The notes under the pieces were generated by a model. The model was not told the DNA's origin and did not search any database. It worked only from the letters and a program-made list of their open reading frames with translations. A stretch of DNA of 64,000 nt from Hydrogenovibrio sp. SC-1 (GTDB taxonomy: Bacteria; Pseudomonadota; Gammaproteobacteria; Thiomicrospirales; Thiomicrospiraceae), in contig NZ_PKGB01000002.1 in assembly GCF_002848135.1 (NCBI RefSeq), positions 124,001 to 188,000 on the forward strand. The letters are read 5' to 3'. Made by a program: the position numbers and the translations under genes. Positions 21,323-30,253 of this stretch are shown one piece after another; positions within the stretch are counted from its first letter, which is position 1; each line of letters starts with the position of its first letter.

Positions 21323-21344
21323 TGAATGAGTGTATTGATCCAAT

Positions 21345-22259
21345 TTAATTGAGTGGTTGTGTGCACGGAATTTTAACCGCTAACAAAGTTTCTTTAAAAA
21401 TTTCTAATGTTTCTATTAACGAAAAACTTTGTCGCCAAGCCATCACCACCGTTCTTTTTGCGGCTGAATCAGCTAATGGAATGGTATCCAGTAATTTATC
21501 TTGATTTTGACAGGCGCTACACGGCAATATTGTAATACCTGACCCAGACCCTACCATATAACGAATCGTTTCCAAGGAACTCCCTTCAAGGCTCTTTTGT
21601 AATGGACTTTGTAAAGCTTTATGCATGAGTAATTTAGGATAGGCCGTTAAAATTTGATCTCTAAAGCAATGACCAGATCCTAATAACAAAATCGATTCGT
21701 TTTCGATATCTGCCAAATCAACAGCGTTGCATCTGCTCAAAGGATGTCCTTTAGGAACCGCTAGTTCAAAATTTTCTTCATATATCGCTAAAGTCTCAAT
21801 ATTATCCGCTTCAAGGGGTAGAGAAGCAATAATTATATCCAGTTCACCGGTTTGGAGTTTTTCTAATAAAACATGGGTGTAATTTTCTTCAATCAATAAT
21901 CGTATATTATCGGCTTTTTGATGAAATTCAGAAATAAAATGCGGTAGTAAATAGGGGCCTATCGTATAAATAACGCCAATTTTCAATTCCGTAACAGTCG
22001 AGTTTTGTTTTTGACCAATTTGTTTAATCGATTCCATCTTAGCCAAAATGTCTTTTGCCATTTCAACGATAACTTTGCCATAAGGGGTAATAAGAACATT
22101 ATTCTTTTGACGTTCAAAAAGGGTAATGCCCAGTTCAGATTCTAATTTTTTAATGGCAACACTTAGAGTGGGCTGACTGACAAAACATTTTTCAGCTGCT
22201 TTTCGAAAATGCTTTTCCTTGGCTAAAGCAACACAATATTTCAATTCATTTAATGTCAT
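21345..22259 (-). CDS. LysR-family regulator, OxyR-like, second redox Cys absent
   Basis: A transcription regulator of 304 residues from ATG at 22259. The N-terminal helix-turn-helix (ELKYCVALAKEKHFRKAAEKCFVSQPTLS) and the effector domain both resemble OxyR. In the redox loop LLGSGHCFRDQIL the peroxidatic Cys (residue 198 here, C199 in E. coli) is kept. At the place of the resolving C208 the sequence reads AYPKLL without cysteine. The SSLETIRYMVGSGSGITILP block is also OxyR-like. It may sense peroxide by sulfenylation only, or have another signal. mlaA starts straight after its stop codon. Confidence 0.85.
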   Translation of the reverse strand: MTLNELKYCVALAKEKHFRKAAEKCFVSQPTLSVAIKKLESELGITLFERQKNNVLITPYGKVIVEMAKDILAKMESIKQIGQKQNSTVTELKIGVIYTIGPYLLPHFISEFHQKADNIRLLIEENYTHVLLEKLQTGELDIIIASLPLEADNIETLAIYEENFELAVPKGHPLSRCNAVDLADIENESILLLGSGHCFRDQILTAYPKLLMHKALQSPLQKSLEGSSLETIRYMVGSGSGITILPCSACQNQDKLLDTIPLADSAAKRTVVMAWRQSFSLIETLEIFKETLLAVKIPCTQPLN

Positions 22260-22274
22260 AGTTTCTATACACAA

Positions 22275-22556
22275 GAAAGAATATAAAGGATATATATTTT
22301 ATTTCTTTTTTGTTTTTATTCTTATTAGGAGCTGCTTTATTAAAGGATAAGTCTATTATTTATTTAAAAATCAAATCCTTAAGCTGTTGATAACTGGTAG
22401 CGTAAGTTTAAATGAAAGCACACAATCAATTGTGGATGAATTGTGCATAAAAATGGGTTGGTTCAATCTATGAAAATCTATTCACAATGACTAACAGCCT
22501 AACCGATCAAAAAAGGTCATTATAAAGTGGTTTTCCCAAGAGTTATCCACATAAAA
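22275..22556. other. AT-rich gene-free stretch with a cluster of DnaA-box-like sites
   Basis: A 282-base intergenic stretch. The first 100 bases are very AT-rich. The rest holds two exact TTATNCACA matches (TTATGCACA, reverse strand, 22442-22450; TTATCCACA, forward, 22543-22551). Two one-mismatch sites are also present (TCATCCACA, reverse, 22431-22439; CTATTCACA, forward, 22478-22486). A perfect CACAAT-CA-ATTGTG dyad lies at 22421-22434. This looks like an origin, a DnaA-titration site or a DnaA-controlled promoter. dnaA, dnaN, mnmG and rpmH are not in the window. Confidence 0.45.
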
Positions 22557-22895
22557 TTAGAAATTTAGCACTTCATCATCATCAATCATGCTGCTTTCAG
22601 GAGCAAGGTTTTCACGAATGGATCGTTTAAAGAGTAATTTATTTTGAACGGGTTCAGGTAAATCTGTAAATAGAATTAATCGACGATCAACTAAAATATC
22701 CACTAAATCTTCAATCACCCGAACCATCTCAATATCCATGGTTTTGAGGATTTTTTTGATTAACTCTTCATTTTGAGATTCTTCAATAAAGGATTTGATA
22801 TCTGGATCATATAAACTGCAATATTCATAACCAGATTTAGGTGAAAATTGCATATCAATAATTTCATTTTGAGCGTTTCTCTTGATATAAACCAT
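22557..22895 (-). CDS. Conserved hypothetical protein
   Basis: A 112-residue soluble acidic protein, start ATG with AAGGAG close upstream. It begins with a short beta-rich part (VYIKRNAQNEIIDMQFSPKSGYEYC) followed by helices containing KKILKTMDIEMVRVIEDLVDILVDRRLI. Similar small proteins occur in many gammaproteobacteria and are sometimes mis-named after tryptophan synthase. I cannot assign a function. It starts 12 bases after the acetolactate-synthase-like gene and is probably co-transcribed with it. Confidence 0.75.
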   Translation of the reverse strand: MVYIKRNAQNEIIDMQFSPKSGYEYCSLYDPDIKSFIEESQNEELIKKILKTMDIEMVRVIEDLVDILVDRRLILFTDLPEPVQNKLLFKRSIRENLAPESSMIDDDEVLNF

Positions 22896-22907
22896 ATCAG
22901 CTCCTTT

Positions 22908-24551
22908 TTATGATTCGCTGTCTGAAATAACATTGCCCAATAATTCGGTTAAACGATTATTTTCTGAATAATCGACTGGACAATCAATAATGGTGACAGT
23001 ATTGTTTTTTAATGCTTTTTTAAGTGCAGGATAAAGTTCAGACGCCTGTTTAATTCGGACACCAGTTGCACCAAAAGACTGAGCATATTGAACAAAATCT
23101 GGATTATTAAAATCAATATAAGCTGAACGTCCAAAACGTCGTTTTTGCTTCCAGTTAATTAAGCCATATTGGCTGTCATTCCAAATTAAAACCACGATAG
23201 GCGTTTCACACCGTAAGGCGGTTTCAATTTCTTGTGAATTCATCATAAATCCAGCGTCACCGGTAACGGCAACAACTGCTTTATTAGGAAAGGCTAATTT
23301 AGCGCCTATGGCACCTGGAACGGCGATACCCATGCTAGCAAAGCCATTCGAAATAATACAGGTATTCGGTAATTCCGAGCGGAAGAATCGAGCCATCCAC
23401 ATCTTATGTGCGCCGACATCGCAAATGGCAATGTCTTCGTGATGCATTGCAGTTCTTAAATCCCAAATAATTTTTTGGGGCTTCATTGGAAAAGCATCAG
23501 AATGAGAGCATCTTTGCATTTCTTCAATCATCGCCTCCCGCAACGGAAAGGGTTTAGGTTGATGTGTATTTTGGGGTAATTGGTCAGTTAGTGCATTGAG
23601 ATTTCGGCCAATATTTCCAATGAGTTCAACATCTGCAATATAACTGTAATCGACTTCAGCAGGGCTGGTATCAATATGAATAATAGTATGTTCTCGATTT
23701 GGATTCCATAAATGGGGATGATATTCGACCATATCAAACCCAACACAGATAACAAGGTCGGATTCAGCAAAACCACCATTTTCATAATCGCCCTTTTGTA
23801 GGCCTGCTGTGCCGACAGATAATGGATTATGATAATGAGGCACAGATCCCTTAGCCATAAAAGTGTTGACCAATGGGATCTGGCAATGATTAGCGAATTG
23901 TTCCAATTGTCGACTGGCATGGGATCTGACTACACCATTGCCGACTAAAATAAGAGGCGATTTAGCTTTTTGGATCAATTGCGCCGCCTTTTCAATTAAT
24001 TTGGTATCCGCTAAAGTCAATCGAGGTTGAACAACAGGCAAAGGCTGTTCGGGTGTCGTCATTTCACTGATATTTTCAGGAAAATCTATAAAGACTGCGC
24101 CCGGTTTTTCGGCTTGGGCTAATTTAAACGCTTTTCGAACCACTTCTGGAACCGTTTCTGGTTCTAATAATTGTGTTGCATATTTGGTAATAGGTTTAAA
24201 TAGACTGACTAAATCGACGACTTGATGAGATTCTTTATGCAATCGTGTGGTTGCTGCTTGACCTGCAATCGCGACTACCGGAGAGTTATCCATATTGGCA
24301 TCTGCAACCCCAGTGACTAAATTGGTTGCTCCAGGTCCTAAAGTTGATAAACAAACCCCAGCCTTGCCAGTTAAACGACCATAGACATCGGCCATAAAAG
24401 CGGCACCTTGTTCATGGCGACACGTAATAAATTGAATATTTGAATCCAATAGTGCATCCATCATATCCATATTCTCTTCGCCAGGAATACCAAAAACAAA
24501 GTCTACTTTTTCATTTTCTAAACACTGTATAAAGAGGTTTGCCGCTTTCAT
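22908..24551 (-). CDS. Thiamine-diphosphate enzyme, acetolactate synthase large-subunit type
   Basis: A 547-residue ThDP enzyme. ATG at 24551 is favoured over a TTG four codons upstream. It has the three-domain layout: PYR domain with the cofactor-activating Glu47 in CRHEQGAAFMADVYGR, central domain, and PP domain with the ThDP motif GDAGFMMNSQEIETAL...NDSQYGLINWKQ. The related AlsS and IlvB enzymes condense two pyruvates to 2-acetolactate. No small regulatory subunit gene follows, so it may be catabolic AlsS-like or have another 2-oxoacid specificity. It is followed by a small hypothetical gene. A terminator at 24656 separates it from dsbA. Confidence 0.85.
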   Translation of the reverse strand: MKAANLFIQCLENEKVDFVFGIPGEENMDMMDALLDSNIQFITCRHEQGAAFMADVYGRLTGKAGVCLSTLGPGATNLVTGVADANMDNSPVVAIAGQAATTRLHKESHQVVDLVSLFKPITKYATQLLEPETVPEVVRKAFKLAQAEKPGAVFIDFPENISEMTTPEQPLPVVQPRLTLADTKLIEKAAQLIQKAKSPLILVGNGVVRSHASRQLEQFANHCQIPLVNTFMAKGSVPHYHNPLSVGTAGLQKGDYENGGFAESDLVICVGFDMVEYHPHLWNPNREHTIIHIDTSPAEVDYSYIADVELIGNIGRNLNALTDQLPQNTHQPKPFPLREAMIEEMQRCSHSDAFPMKPQKIIWDLRTAMHHEDIAICDVGAHKMWMARFFRSELPNTCIISNGFASMGIAVPGAIGAKLAFPNKAVVAVTGDAGFMMNSQEIETALRCETPIVVLIWNDSQYGLINWKQKRRFGRSAYIDFNNPDFVQYAQSFGATGVRIKQASELYPALKKALKNNTVTIIDCPVDYSENNRLTELLGNVISDSES

Positions 24552-24589
24552 CAAGAAGTCCAATTAGTTCAAAAGTGAATTAAAAATCA

Positions 24590-24599
24590 CCAGGCCTGG
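24590..24599. repeat. CCAGGCCTGG palindrome, copy 4
   Basis: Perfect 10-bp core between the dsbA 3' side and the start of the acetolactate-synthase-like gene. It is flanked by A-rich and T-rich sequence that gives an imperfect longer dyad. Confidence 0.6.
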
Positions 24600-24655
24600 G
24601 CAATTTTTAATGAATAATAGCCTGATTATAAGCCTTAGCTATAAAGAAACGATAA

Positions 24656-24683
24656 AAAAAATCCCCAATAATGGGGATTTTTT
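24656..24683. terminator. Intrinsic terminator, bidirectional
   Basis: Stem ATCCCC / GGGGAT with a six-base loop, flanked by an A run on one side and a T run on the other. It lies 36 bases past the dsbA stop codon and should end the engB-opposed resB-ccsA-dsbA transcript. Confidence 0.88.
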
Positions 24684-24718
24684 ATAAGAATGATTAAATA
24701 GTTATGAATAAAAAGTGA

Positions 24719-25342
24719 TTATTTTTCAACCAAAATATCAACTAAACGCCATAAATCTTCGCGGGAAGTAGCCATTGGGACATCCGTTAAGTATTTTCCA
24801 TTAATAATGACGGCTGGAACCCCATCAATACCGTAATTTTGCGTGGCCTGTTTGGCTCTAGAAACAGCAGAAGAAACCTGAAAACTCTTAAACATTTTTT
24901 TATAGGCGTCAGCCTTAATGCCTAACGGTTGGACGAACCTAGCCAATTCATCTAGAGAATAGATACGTCTTTTATCGCGATGCAAGGCATCAAAATAACG
25001 CGAATGGAACGCTTTTTCGATTCCTAGAAATTTTGCTGTATAGAAGACTCTGGCCATAAATACCCAGTTCGGATTATCCAATACTGCAGGAACCCGTTCA
25101 AAATTGACATCATTCGGTTTGGTTTTTAGCCACTGATGTAAACTGGGTTCTAAATTGTAACAATGTGGGCAACCATAAAAAAAGACTTCAACCACCTTTT
25201 TTTGATGTGGCGCAATAGATTGTGGCTTAGGTACCTGACGATATTCAACCCCTTCCATAATTTCATCTTGTGCACAAATGACGGAAGTTTGCGTCAATGA
25301 AATCATGCTAATCAAAAAAGGGAGTAGCCATTTTCTTACCAT
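24719..25342 (-). CDS. dsbA: Thiol:disulfide interchange protein DsbA
   Basis: A periplasmic oxidase that introduces disulfide bonds. It has 207 residues with a signal peptide of about 24. The active site is C58-P-H-C61 in VFFYGCPHC, and the cis-proline loop is GIDGVPAVIING. The insertion of a helical domain between the two halves of the thioredoxin fold fits DsbA. It lies 14 bases after ccsA, so it may help keep apocytochrome cysteines in the proper state. dsbB is not in the window. Confidence 0.94.
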   Translation of the reverse strand: MVRKWLLPFLISMISLTQTSVICAQDEIMEGVEYRQVPKPQSIAPHQKKVVEVFFYGCPHCYNLEPSLHQWLKTKPNDVNFERVPAVLDNPNWVFMARVFYTAKFLGIEKAFHSRYFDALHRDKRRIYSLDELARFVQPLGIKADAYKKMFKSFQVSSAVSRAKQATQNYGIDGVPAVIINGKYLTDVPMATSREDLWRLVDILVEK

Positions 25343-25356
25343 AGTTTTTAACCTAT

Positions 25357-26532
25357 TTAGAGTTCGCCATAAGAATGTAAACCAGACAAGAACATATTAA
25401 CGCCTAGGAATGCAAAGGTGGTAACCACTAGACCAATAAGAGCCCATAAGGCCATTGGTCGGCCGCGCCAACCTTTTGACATGCGGATATGTAACCAAGC
25501 GGCATAGTTTAACCAAACGATTAATGCCCAAGTTTCTTTTGGATCCCAAGACCAATATCCACCCCAAGCTTCAGCTGCCCACATGGCACCAAGAACTGTC
25601 GCGATGGTAAAAAAGGCAAACCCTAATGCAATGGTTTTATACATTAGATCATCCATACTTTCCAAGCTTGGCATAGCACGCAAGAAACTGGAATTTGGGT
25701 TTTTCAATTGAATCTTTTCAGTTAAAACATAAGCTAAACCAACCATAGCGGCAATTGAAAAACCACCATAACCAATAAAGTTAGCCGGAACATGTATCTT
25801 CATCCAATAACTTTTTAAAGCAGGGACTAATGGTTGAATTTCGTGAGCCCCTCTATCAAAGGTATACCACAATAAGAAAGCGACAGATGCACTGACAATC
25901 AGCATGACAAATCCACCCATCGAACGGGTACGAATCTTTTGCTCATAATAGAGATACATCAAAGTCGTTAATACCGCAAATAAAATAAAGACCTCGTAAA
26001 GACTGCTAACTGGGATATGGCCGTACTCTGGGTTAATCAAATAAGATTCACGCCATCTAACCATCATGCCCACCAAACCGAAAGCGGCACCTGACCAAGC
26101 TAATATAGAAGCAATCTTTGTCGTAAAATCAGATTTAGCAATCAAGCCGGCAAAATAGCCAATAGTCGATAACACAAATAATGCGCTCATCCACATAAAT
26201 GCAGATTGGCTTGAAATTAGAAATTTCAAAAAGAAAGCTTGTTCATTCGCACTAATTTGATTGTTGTGTTGGGTATAAGTCCATAAGGCCAATAAACTTA
26301 AGGTAGCAACGGCATAACTTAAGGTCTTAATGCTTGGCCAAAAACGACCCAATAGTATTAAACCAATAGCTGATCCAACCAAAATGCCGTCTTCATAAGC
26401 ATCCATAATATGGCCAAAACTTTGCCAAGCGTAAAAAGCTCCTGCTATGACCAGCAAGGCCCAAATACTGTCTTTTATTGAAAACAGCTTTTTAGAGGCT
26501 GTCATCTCAACCGTGCTATTCATCGTATTCAT
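25357..26532 (-). CDS. ccsA: System-II cytochrome c biogenesis protein CcsA (ResC)
   Basis: An inner-membrane protein of 391 residues that, with ResB/Ccs1, delivers haem to CXXCH motifs of c-type cytochromes. It has about ten membrane helices. The tryptophan-rich haem-handling segment is clear (AEAWGGYWSWDPKETWALIVWL, about residues 312-333) with conserved flanking His residues (KIHVPANFIGYGG upstream; LHIRM downstream). GGTGA lies just ahead of the ATG. resB precedes it with an 8-base gap, and dsbA follows. Confidence 0.94.
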   Translation of the reverse strand: MNTMNSTVEMTASKKLFSIKDSIWALLVIAGAFYAWQSFGHIMDAYEDGILVGSAIGLILLGRFWPSIKTLSYAVATLSLLALWTYTQHNNQISANEQAFFLKFLISSQSAFMWMSALFVLSTIGYFAGLIAKSDFTTKIASILAWSGAAFGLVGMMVRWRESYLINPEYGHIPVSSLYEVFILFAVLTTLMYLYYEQKIRTRSMGGFVMLIVSASVAFLLWYTFDRGAHEIQPLVPALKSYWMKIHVPANFIGYGGFSIAAMVGLAYVLTEKIQLKNPNSSFLRAMPSLESMDDLMYKTIALGFAFFTIATVLGAMWAAEAWGGYWSWDPKETWALIVWLNYAAWLHIRMSKGWRGRPMALWALIGLVVTTFAFLGVNMFLSGLHSYGEL

Positions 26533-26540
26533 TTTTTCAC

Positions 26541-28544
26541 CTACAGTTTAGATTGTACAGCTTGTACAACTTGTTGAAATTCTTGTGCGACTTCGGGGAG
26601 TTCTTTAGTGTCTTTTCCAGCAATGGTTAAAGTTTGATCTTCAGCGGAATAAGCCAACCAAATACGTTTTTGGCGCACGTAAAATAAAAAGAATACGCCT
26701 ATTATAAGTAAAGCACTGCCAAAATAAACGACATCTTTTCCAGGGGATTTAGTGATTTGTAAGCCAGTCGCTTCAATTTGTTTAAAGGAATCTAACTGAA
26801 TAAATAAAGGCGGACCATAATCAGGAAGATTGCTTAGGGCTGTAATAGCATCGTCAAACCATTGTTTATTAAAATTAGAAATTTCTTGAATATTTTGGTC
26901 TTTTTCTTGTTCCAAAATACTTAAATACAATGTTTGTAATGCCACACTGGTTTGCGAAGTATAGTACTCCATGACTTTCTGTTGATCTTGTTGCGGTACA
27001 TTTTGCGTCACAAATTCATTAATACCGTTAAAGCCTTTTTGACGTACCAGAGCCAGTAATTGGGTTAATAATCTAACTTGCATGCGGTAAGCATTTTGTT
27101 CAAAGCCAATGCCAGAAGGAATTGCATTTTCAATGATTTTCTTAGTTTCGATTCGATTATTAATTAATGCTAGGAAGTTAAAAAATCGATCCAATTGACG
27201 GTTACTATCGGCTGGAATAAATAAATAGCGGTAAGGCTCAGCTTGAGAGGCACGCATTCCTGCAATAAAGAATTGTCGACCTTCTTGTTCAATTGGCATC
27301 ATATAATTTTCATATTCTAATGCTTGTCCTTGTTCATTACGGACTTTGAAAATTATGGTTGGACCATTGTTATGCATTTTCTTGCCAGTCAGTGCGCGTT
27401 CTTCTTCGGAAGCAGGCACAATATTGTGCATTTTAAAATCGCTTAATTCGAGTTTAAAAGTACCAATCGGTGTCTTTAATGATTCTGTTTTATCAACCGC
27501 CGTGTCTAGAATTAATGGTTTATTTTCAGGTGCTTTAAGAGAATGAATTTTGAGCTTTAATAAGCTACCACCATCACTAAACGAAGACTGATAGATTGCA
27601 TAATTTTTATAAAATAATGGGTGATTAACAGCAATAGTCTTCTCAATGGGTTTATCCAAATCAGGAGCAGATAAAATAATGTCAGATTCAAATGATTTTG
27701 GCATGCCTGTATCATAGTATTGAATTCGGAAATCTTTAACGTCAATCGTAAAGGGAAGTTTTTGAACTAAGAATCCCTGTTCATAAGGTAAAAACAGCAC
27801 ATCGGATTGTTGATTTTCCGCAATATTGACGGTACCACGAAATGAAAAGTTTTCAGGACCCAACCAAGATTTTTGTTCAATTTTATCTAAGGGAACGGAT
27901 CGAGTTTCAGCTTCTAAATCCCCTGTTAATTCGCGATATTTCAGTAATAAATTACTGTCCATCAACGCCCCAATACAAATAATAATGATGGATACATGAG
28001 TAAAAATATAACCTAATCGATTCCAGGATCCTTTTAGGCCAGCAATAGTAATACCGTCGTCACGATGATGAACTTTGGTTTTATACCCTTGATCTTTTAA
28101 AACCGATTGGGCAATTTCAATATCGAATTGTTGAGGGGTATAAGTGGTTACGTGGGGTTGACGTTGATAAGCATGTAAAGACAATTTTTCACTAAACTGT
28201 TTCATGTCTTTCATAAATCCAGGGCCATTACGATAGACACAGACACTGGTTGAAATGAGTAGAAACAGCAATACCAAAATAAACCAGGCCGCTCCATAGA
28301 CATTAAATAAGCCTAATTCATTAAAGACTTGAGTCCAAAAAGGACCAAATTTTATAATATAGCCTTGAAAGAGTTCATTTTGCTTTAAAACGGTACCGAT
28401 AACTGAAGCAATGGCTAACATGACCAACAGGCTAACAGCAAGGTTCATAGACCCTAGAAAGGGCATAAAAACGGCATGTTTCTTAGGCGTTTGACTTGGA
28501 CTCTGCGGATGGGGTAAATGGCTCATAATGGGAAAGTTTTTCAT
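26541..28544 (-). CDS. resB: System-II cytochrome c biogenesis protein ResB
   Basis: The partner of CcsA, 667 residues. Three membrane helices lie in the first 225 residues (about 32-52, 85-107, 172-195), then a large periplasmic domain, then a last helix (about 610-630) with a short cytoplasmic tail. The N-terminal FLGSMNLAVSLLVMLAIASVIGTVLKQN block and GSWNRLGYIFTHVSIIIICIGAL are typical. An alternative ATG lies six codons downstream. Divergent from engB with 119 bases between. Confidence 0.93.
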   Translation of the reverse strand: MKNFPIMSHLPHPQSPSQTPKKHAVFMPFLGSMNLAVSLLVMLAIASVIGTVLKQNELFQGYIIKFGPFWTQVFNELGLFNVYGAAWFILVLLFLLISTSVCVYRNGPGFMKDMKQFSEKLSLHAYQRQPHVTTYTPQQFDIEIAQSVLKDQGYKTKVHHRDDGITIAGLKGSWNRLGYIFTHVSIIIICIGALMDSNLLLKYRELTGDLEAETRSVPLDKIEQKSWLGPENFSFRGTVNIAENQQSDVLFLPYEQGFLVQKLPFTIDVKDFRIQYYDTGMPKSFESDIILSAPDLDKPIEKTIAVNHPLFYKNYAIYQSSFSDGGSLLKLKIHSLKAPENKPLILDTAVDKTESLKTPIGTFKLELSDFKMHNIVPASEEERALTGKKMHNNGPTIIFKVRNEQGQALEYENYMMPIEQEGRQFFIAGMRASQAEPYRYLFIPADSNRQLDRFFNFLALINNRIETKKIIENAIPSGIGFEQNAYRMQVRLLTQLLALVRQKGFNGINEFVTQNVPQQDQQKVMEYYTSQTSVALQTLYLSILEQEKDQNIQEISNFNKQWFDDAITALSNLPDYGPPLFIQLDSFKQIEATGLQITKSPGKDVVYFGSALLIIGVFFLFYVRQKRIWLAYSAEDQTLTIAGKDTKELPEVAQEFQQVVQAVQSKL

Positions 28545-28663
28545 TTAATTTTTAAAAAGATTGTAAAGTATACCTGCATTCACACTATTGATAAAGAATG
28601 AAATCTGTTAATCCTTAAAACCAACTTGGTTATAGGGTTTTTTATACAAAACGAGACGATAAA

Positions 28664-29287
28664 ATGCAGCATCCGTTATATCAACAAGCCCATTATTTAA
28701 AATCCGCTCCGAATCTGAATCATTGCCCGGTTGATGAAGGTATAGAGGTGGCTTTTGCTGGCCGTTCCAATGCAGGAAAATCCAGTGCTTTAAATGTCAT
28801 TACCTCACAGAAATCTTTAGCAAAAACCAGTAAAACGCCTGGGCGTACTCAATTAATCAATTTTTTTGAGTGTGATGAGCAACGTAAATTGGTTGATTTA
28901 CCTGGCTACGGTTATGCAAAAGTGAATATCGCTACCAAACGTAATTGGGAACAAAGTTTATCGGAATATATTGAAAAACGTGCCGCTTTAAGAGGGTTAG
29001 TGATGATGGTCGATTGTCGTATGCCACCAACCGATATTGATTTAACTTTATTAGATTGGACATTAAGTTTAGATTTGCCAGTTCATGTTTTACTAACGAA
29101 ATCTGATAAACTTAAAAAAGGCCCGGCTCAAAATAGCCTATTGAAATTTCGACAGCTTTTAGATGAGCTGTATCCACATGCTTCTGCGCAGTTATTTTCT
29201 TCTTTAAAGCGTCAGGGATTGGAAGAGGTTTGGGCAAAATTGGACGAATGGATGGATTATCAACGGCCTGAAAAAGTAAAAAAATAA
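28664..29287 (+). CDS. engB: Ribosome biogenesis GTPase EngB (YsxC/YihA)
   Basis: An essential GTPase needed for 50S subunit assembly, 207 residues. G1 AFAGRSNAGKSSALN (about 30-44), G2 TPGRTQ (about 59), G3 DLPGYGYA (about 77-84), and G4 TKSDK (about 145-149) are all intact. The stop codon lies next to a CCAGGCCTGG palindrome. Confidence 0.96.
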   Translation: MQHPLYQQAHYLKSAPNLNHCPVDEGIEVAFAGRSNAGKSSALNVITSQKSLAKTSKTPGRTQLINFFECDEQRKLVDLPGYGYAKVNIATKRNWEQSLSEYIEKRAALRGLVMMVDCRMPPTDIDLTLLDWTLSLDLPVHVLLTKSDKLKKGPAQNSLLKFRQLLDELYPHASAQLFSSLKRQGLEEVWAKLDEWMDYQRPEKVKK

Positions 29288-29304
29288 CCAGGCCTGGGTA
29301 TTTT
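29281..29304. terminator. Palindrome around CCAGGCCTGG (copy 5) after engB
   Basis: Core 29288-29297, extended by AAAATA/TATTTT arms with a single mismatch next to the core. The engB TAA lies in the left arm. It has terminator geometry on both strands, and the following PhnD-like gene starts 32 bases later. Confidence 0.6.
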
Positions 29305-29335
29305 GGCGCTCTATATTGTATTAAAAAGGGTGGAT

Positions 29336-30253
29336 ATGGGTATTATCAGAAAGCTATTTTTAACAAGTTTTGTGTTGATATTCACCTTATTAATGGGTTG
29401 CAATGACCCAACGCCAGCGTCTAAACTCGAATACAGTGACCAACCTCCGTTCCAAGAAAATATCTATCTTTTTGGGGTTCATCCTTTGCACAATCCCAAA
29501 CGACTCTTTGAAGTTTATCAGCCCATGATTGACTTTATTAACGCTCGTTTACAAGGTGGAAAGCTGCGCTTAGAAGCCTCTAGAAACTATGCTGCTTTTG
29601 ATAAAAAACTCTTTGATGGATATTTTGACTTTGCGTTACCCAATCCTTATCAAACCGTCACCTCGTTACAGCATGGTTATCGGGTTTTTGGCAAAATGGC
29701 GGATGATGAAAATTTTCGCGGCATTATCCTAATTCGTAAAGACAGTGAAATAGAAACCGTCTCAGACTTGAAAGGGAAGTCGGTTAGCTATCCAGCGCCA
29801 ACTGCTTTAGCAGCGACCATCATGCCTCAATGGTTTTTGGTTCAAAATGGATTAAATATTGATGATGACATTACCAATCATTACGTTGGCTCACAAGAAT
29901 CATCCATTATGAATGTCTATCTGGGGAACACGGATGCTGCTTCAACTTGGCCTCCACCATGGCTAGCCTTCATTAAAGAAAGACCAGAAGTCGCTGAACA
30001 GGTCATAGTAAAATGGCAGACACCCCCTTTACTGAATAATGGACTGGTGGTGAAAGAATCGGTGCCGAAAGCTATTCTGGATCAGGTCAGTCAGTCCATT
30101 TTTAATCTTCACCACAGTGCTGAAGGTCAACAAATTTTAGCTGCGATGGAATTGAGTCAATATGAACCCGCAACGAATGAAACTTATTCGCGCGTAGAAA
30201 AATTCTTGATTGAATTTGAAAAACGAGTGCGTTCTATTAGGTTACAACCATGA
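29336..30253 (+). CDS. PhnD-like periplasmic binding lipoprotein (phosphate/phosphonate type sensor)
   Basis: A 305-residue solute-binding protein from ATG at 29336. The signal peptide ends in the lipobox LLMGC (Cys22). The PhnD-type fold is shown by GVHPLHNPKRLFEVYQPMIDFIN, the DFALPNPYQTV segment, and LKGKSVSYPAPTALAATIMP. No permease or ATPase follows. Instead the next gene, overlapping by ATGA, is a hybrid kinase. It therefore probably serves as the ligand sensor for that kinase rather than for transport. The ligand may be a phosphonate, phosphite or other small anion; the sequence does not decide. Confidence 0.88.
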   Translation: MGIIRKLFLTSFVLIFTLLMGCNDPTPASKLEYSDQPPFQENIYLFGVHPLHNPKRLFEVYQPMIDFINARLQGGKLRLEASRNYAAFDKKLFDGYFDFALPNPYQTVTSLQHGYRVFGKMADDENFRGIILIRKDSEIETVSDLKGKSVSYPAPTALAATIMPQWFLVQNGLNIDDDITNHYVGSQESSIMNVYLGNTDAASTWPPPWLAFIKERPEVAEQVIVKWQTPPLLNNGLVVKESVPKAILDQVSQSIFNLHHSAEGQQILAAMELSQYEPATNETYSRVEKFLIEFEKRVRSIRLQP

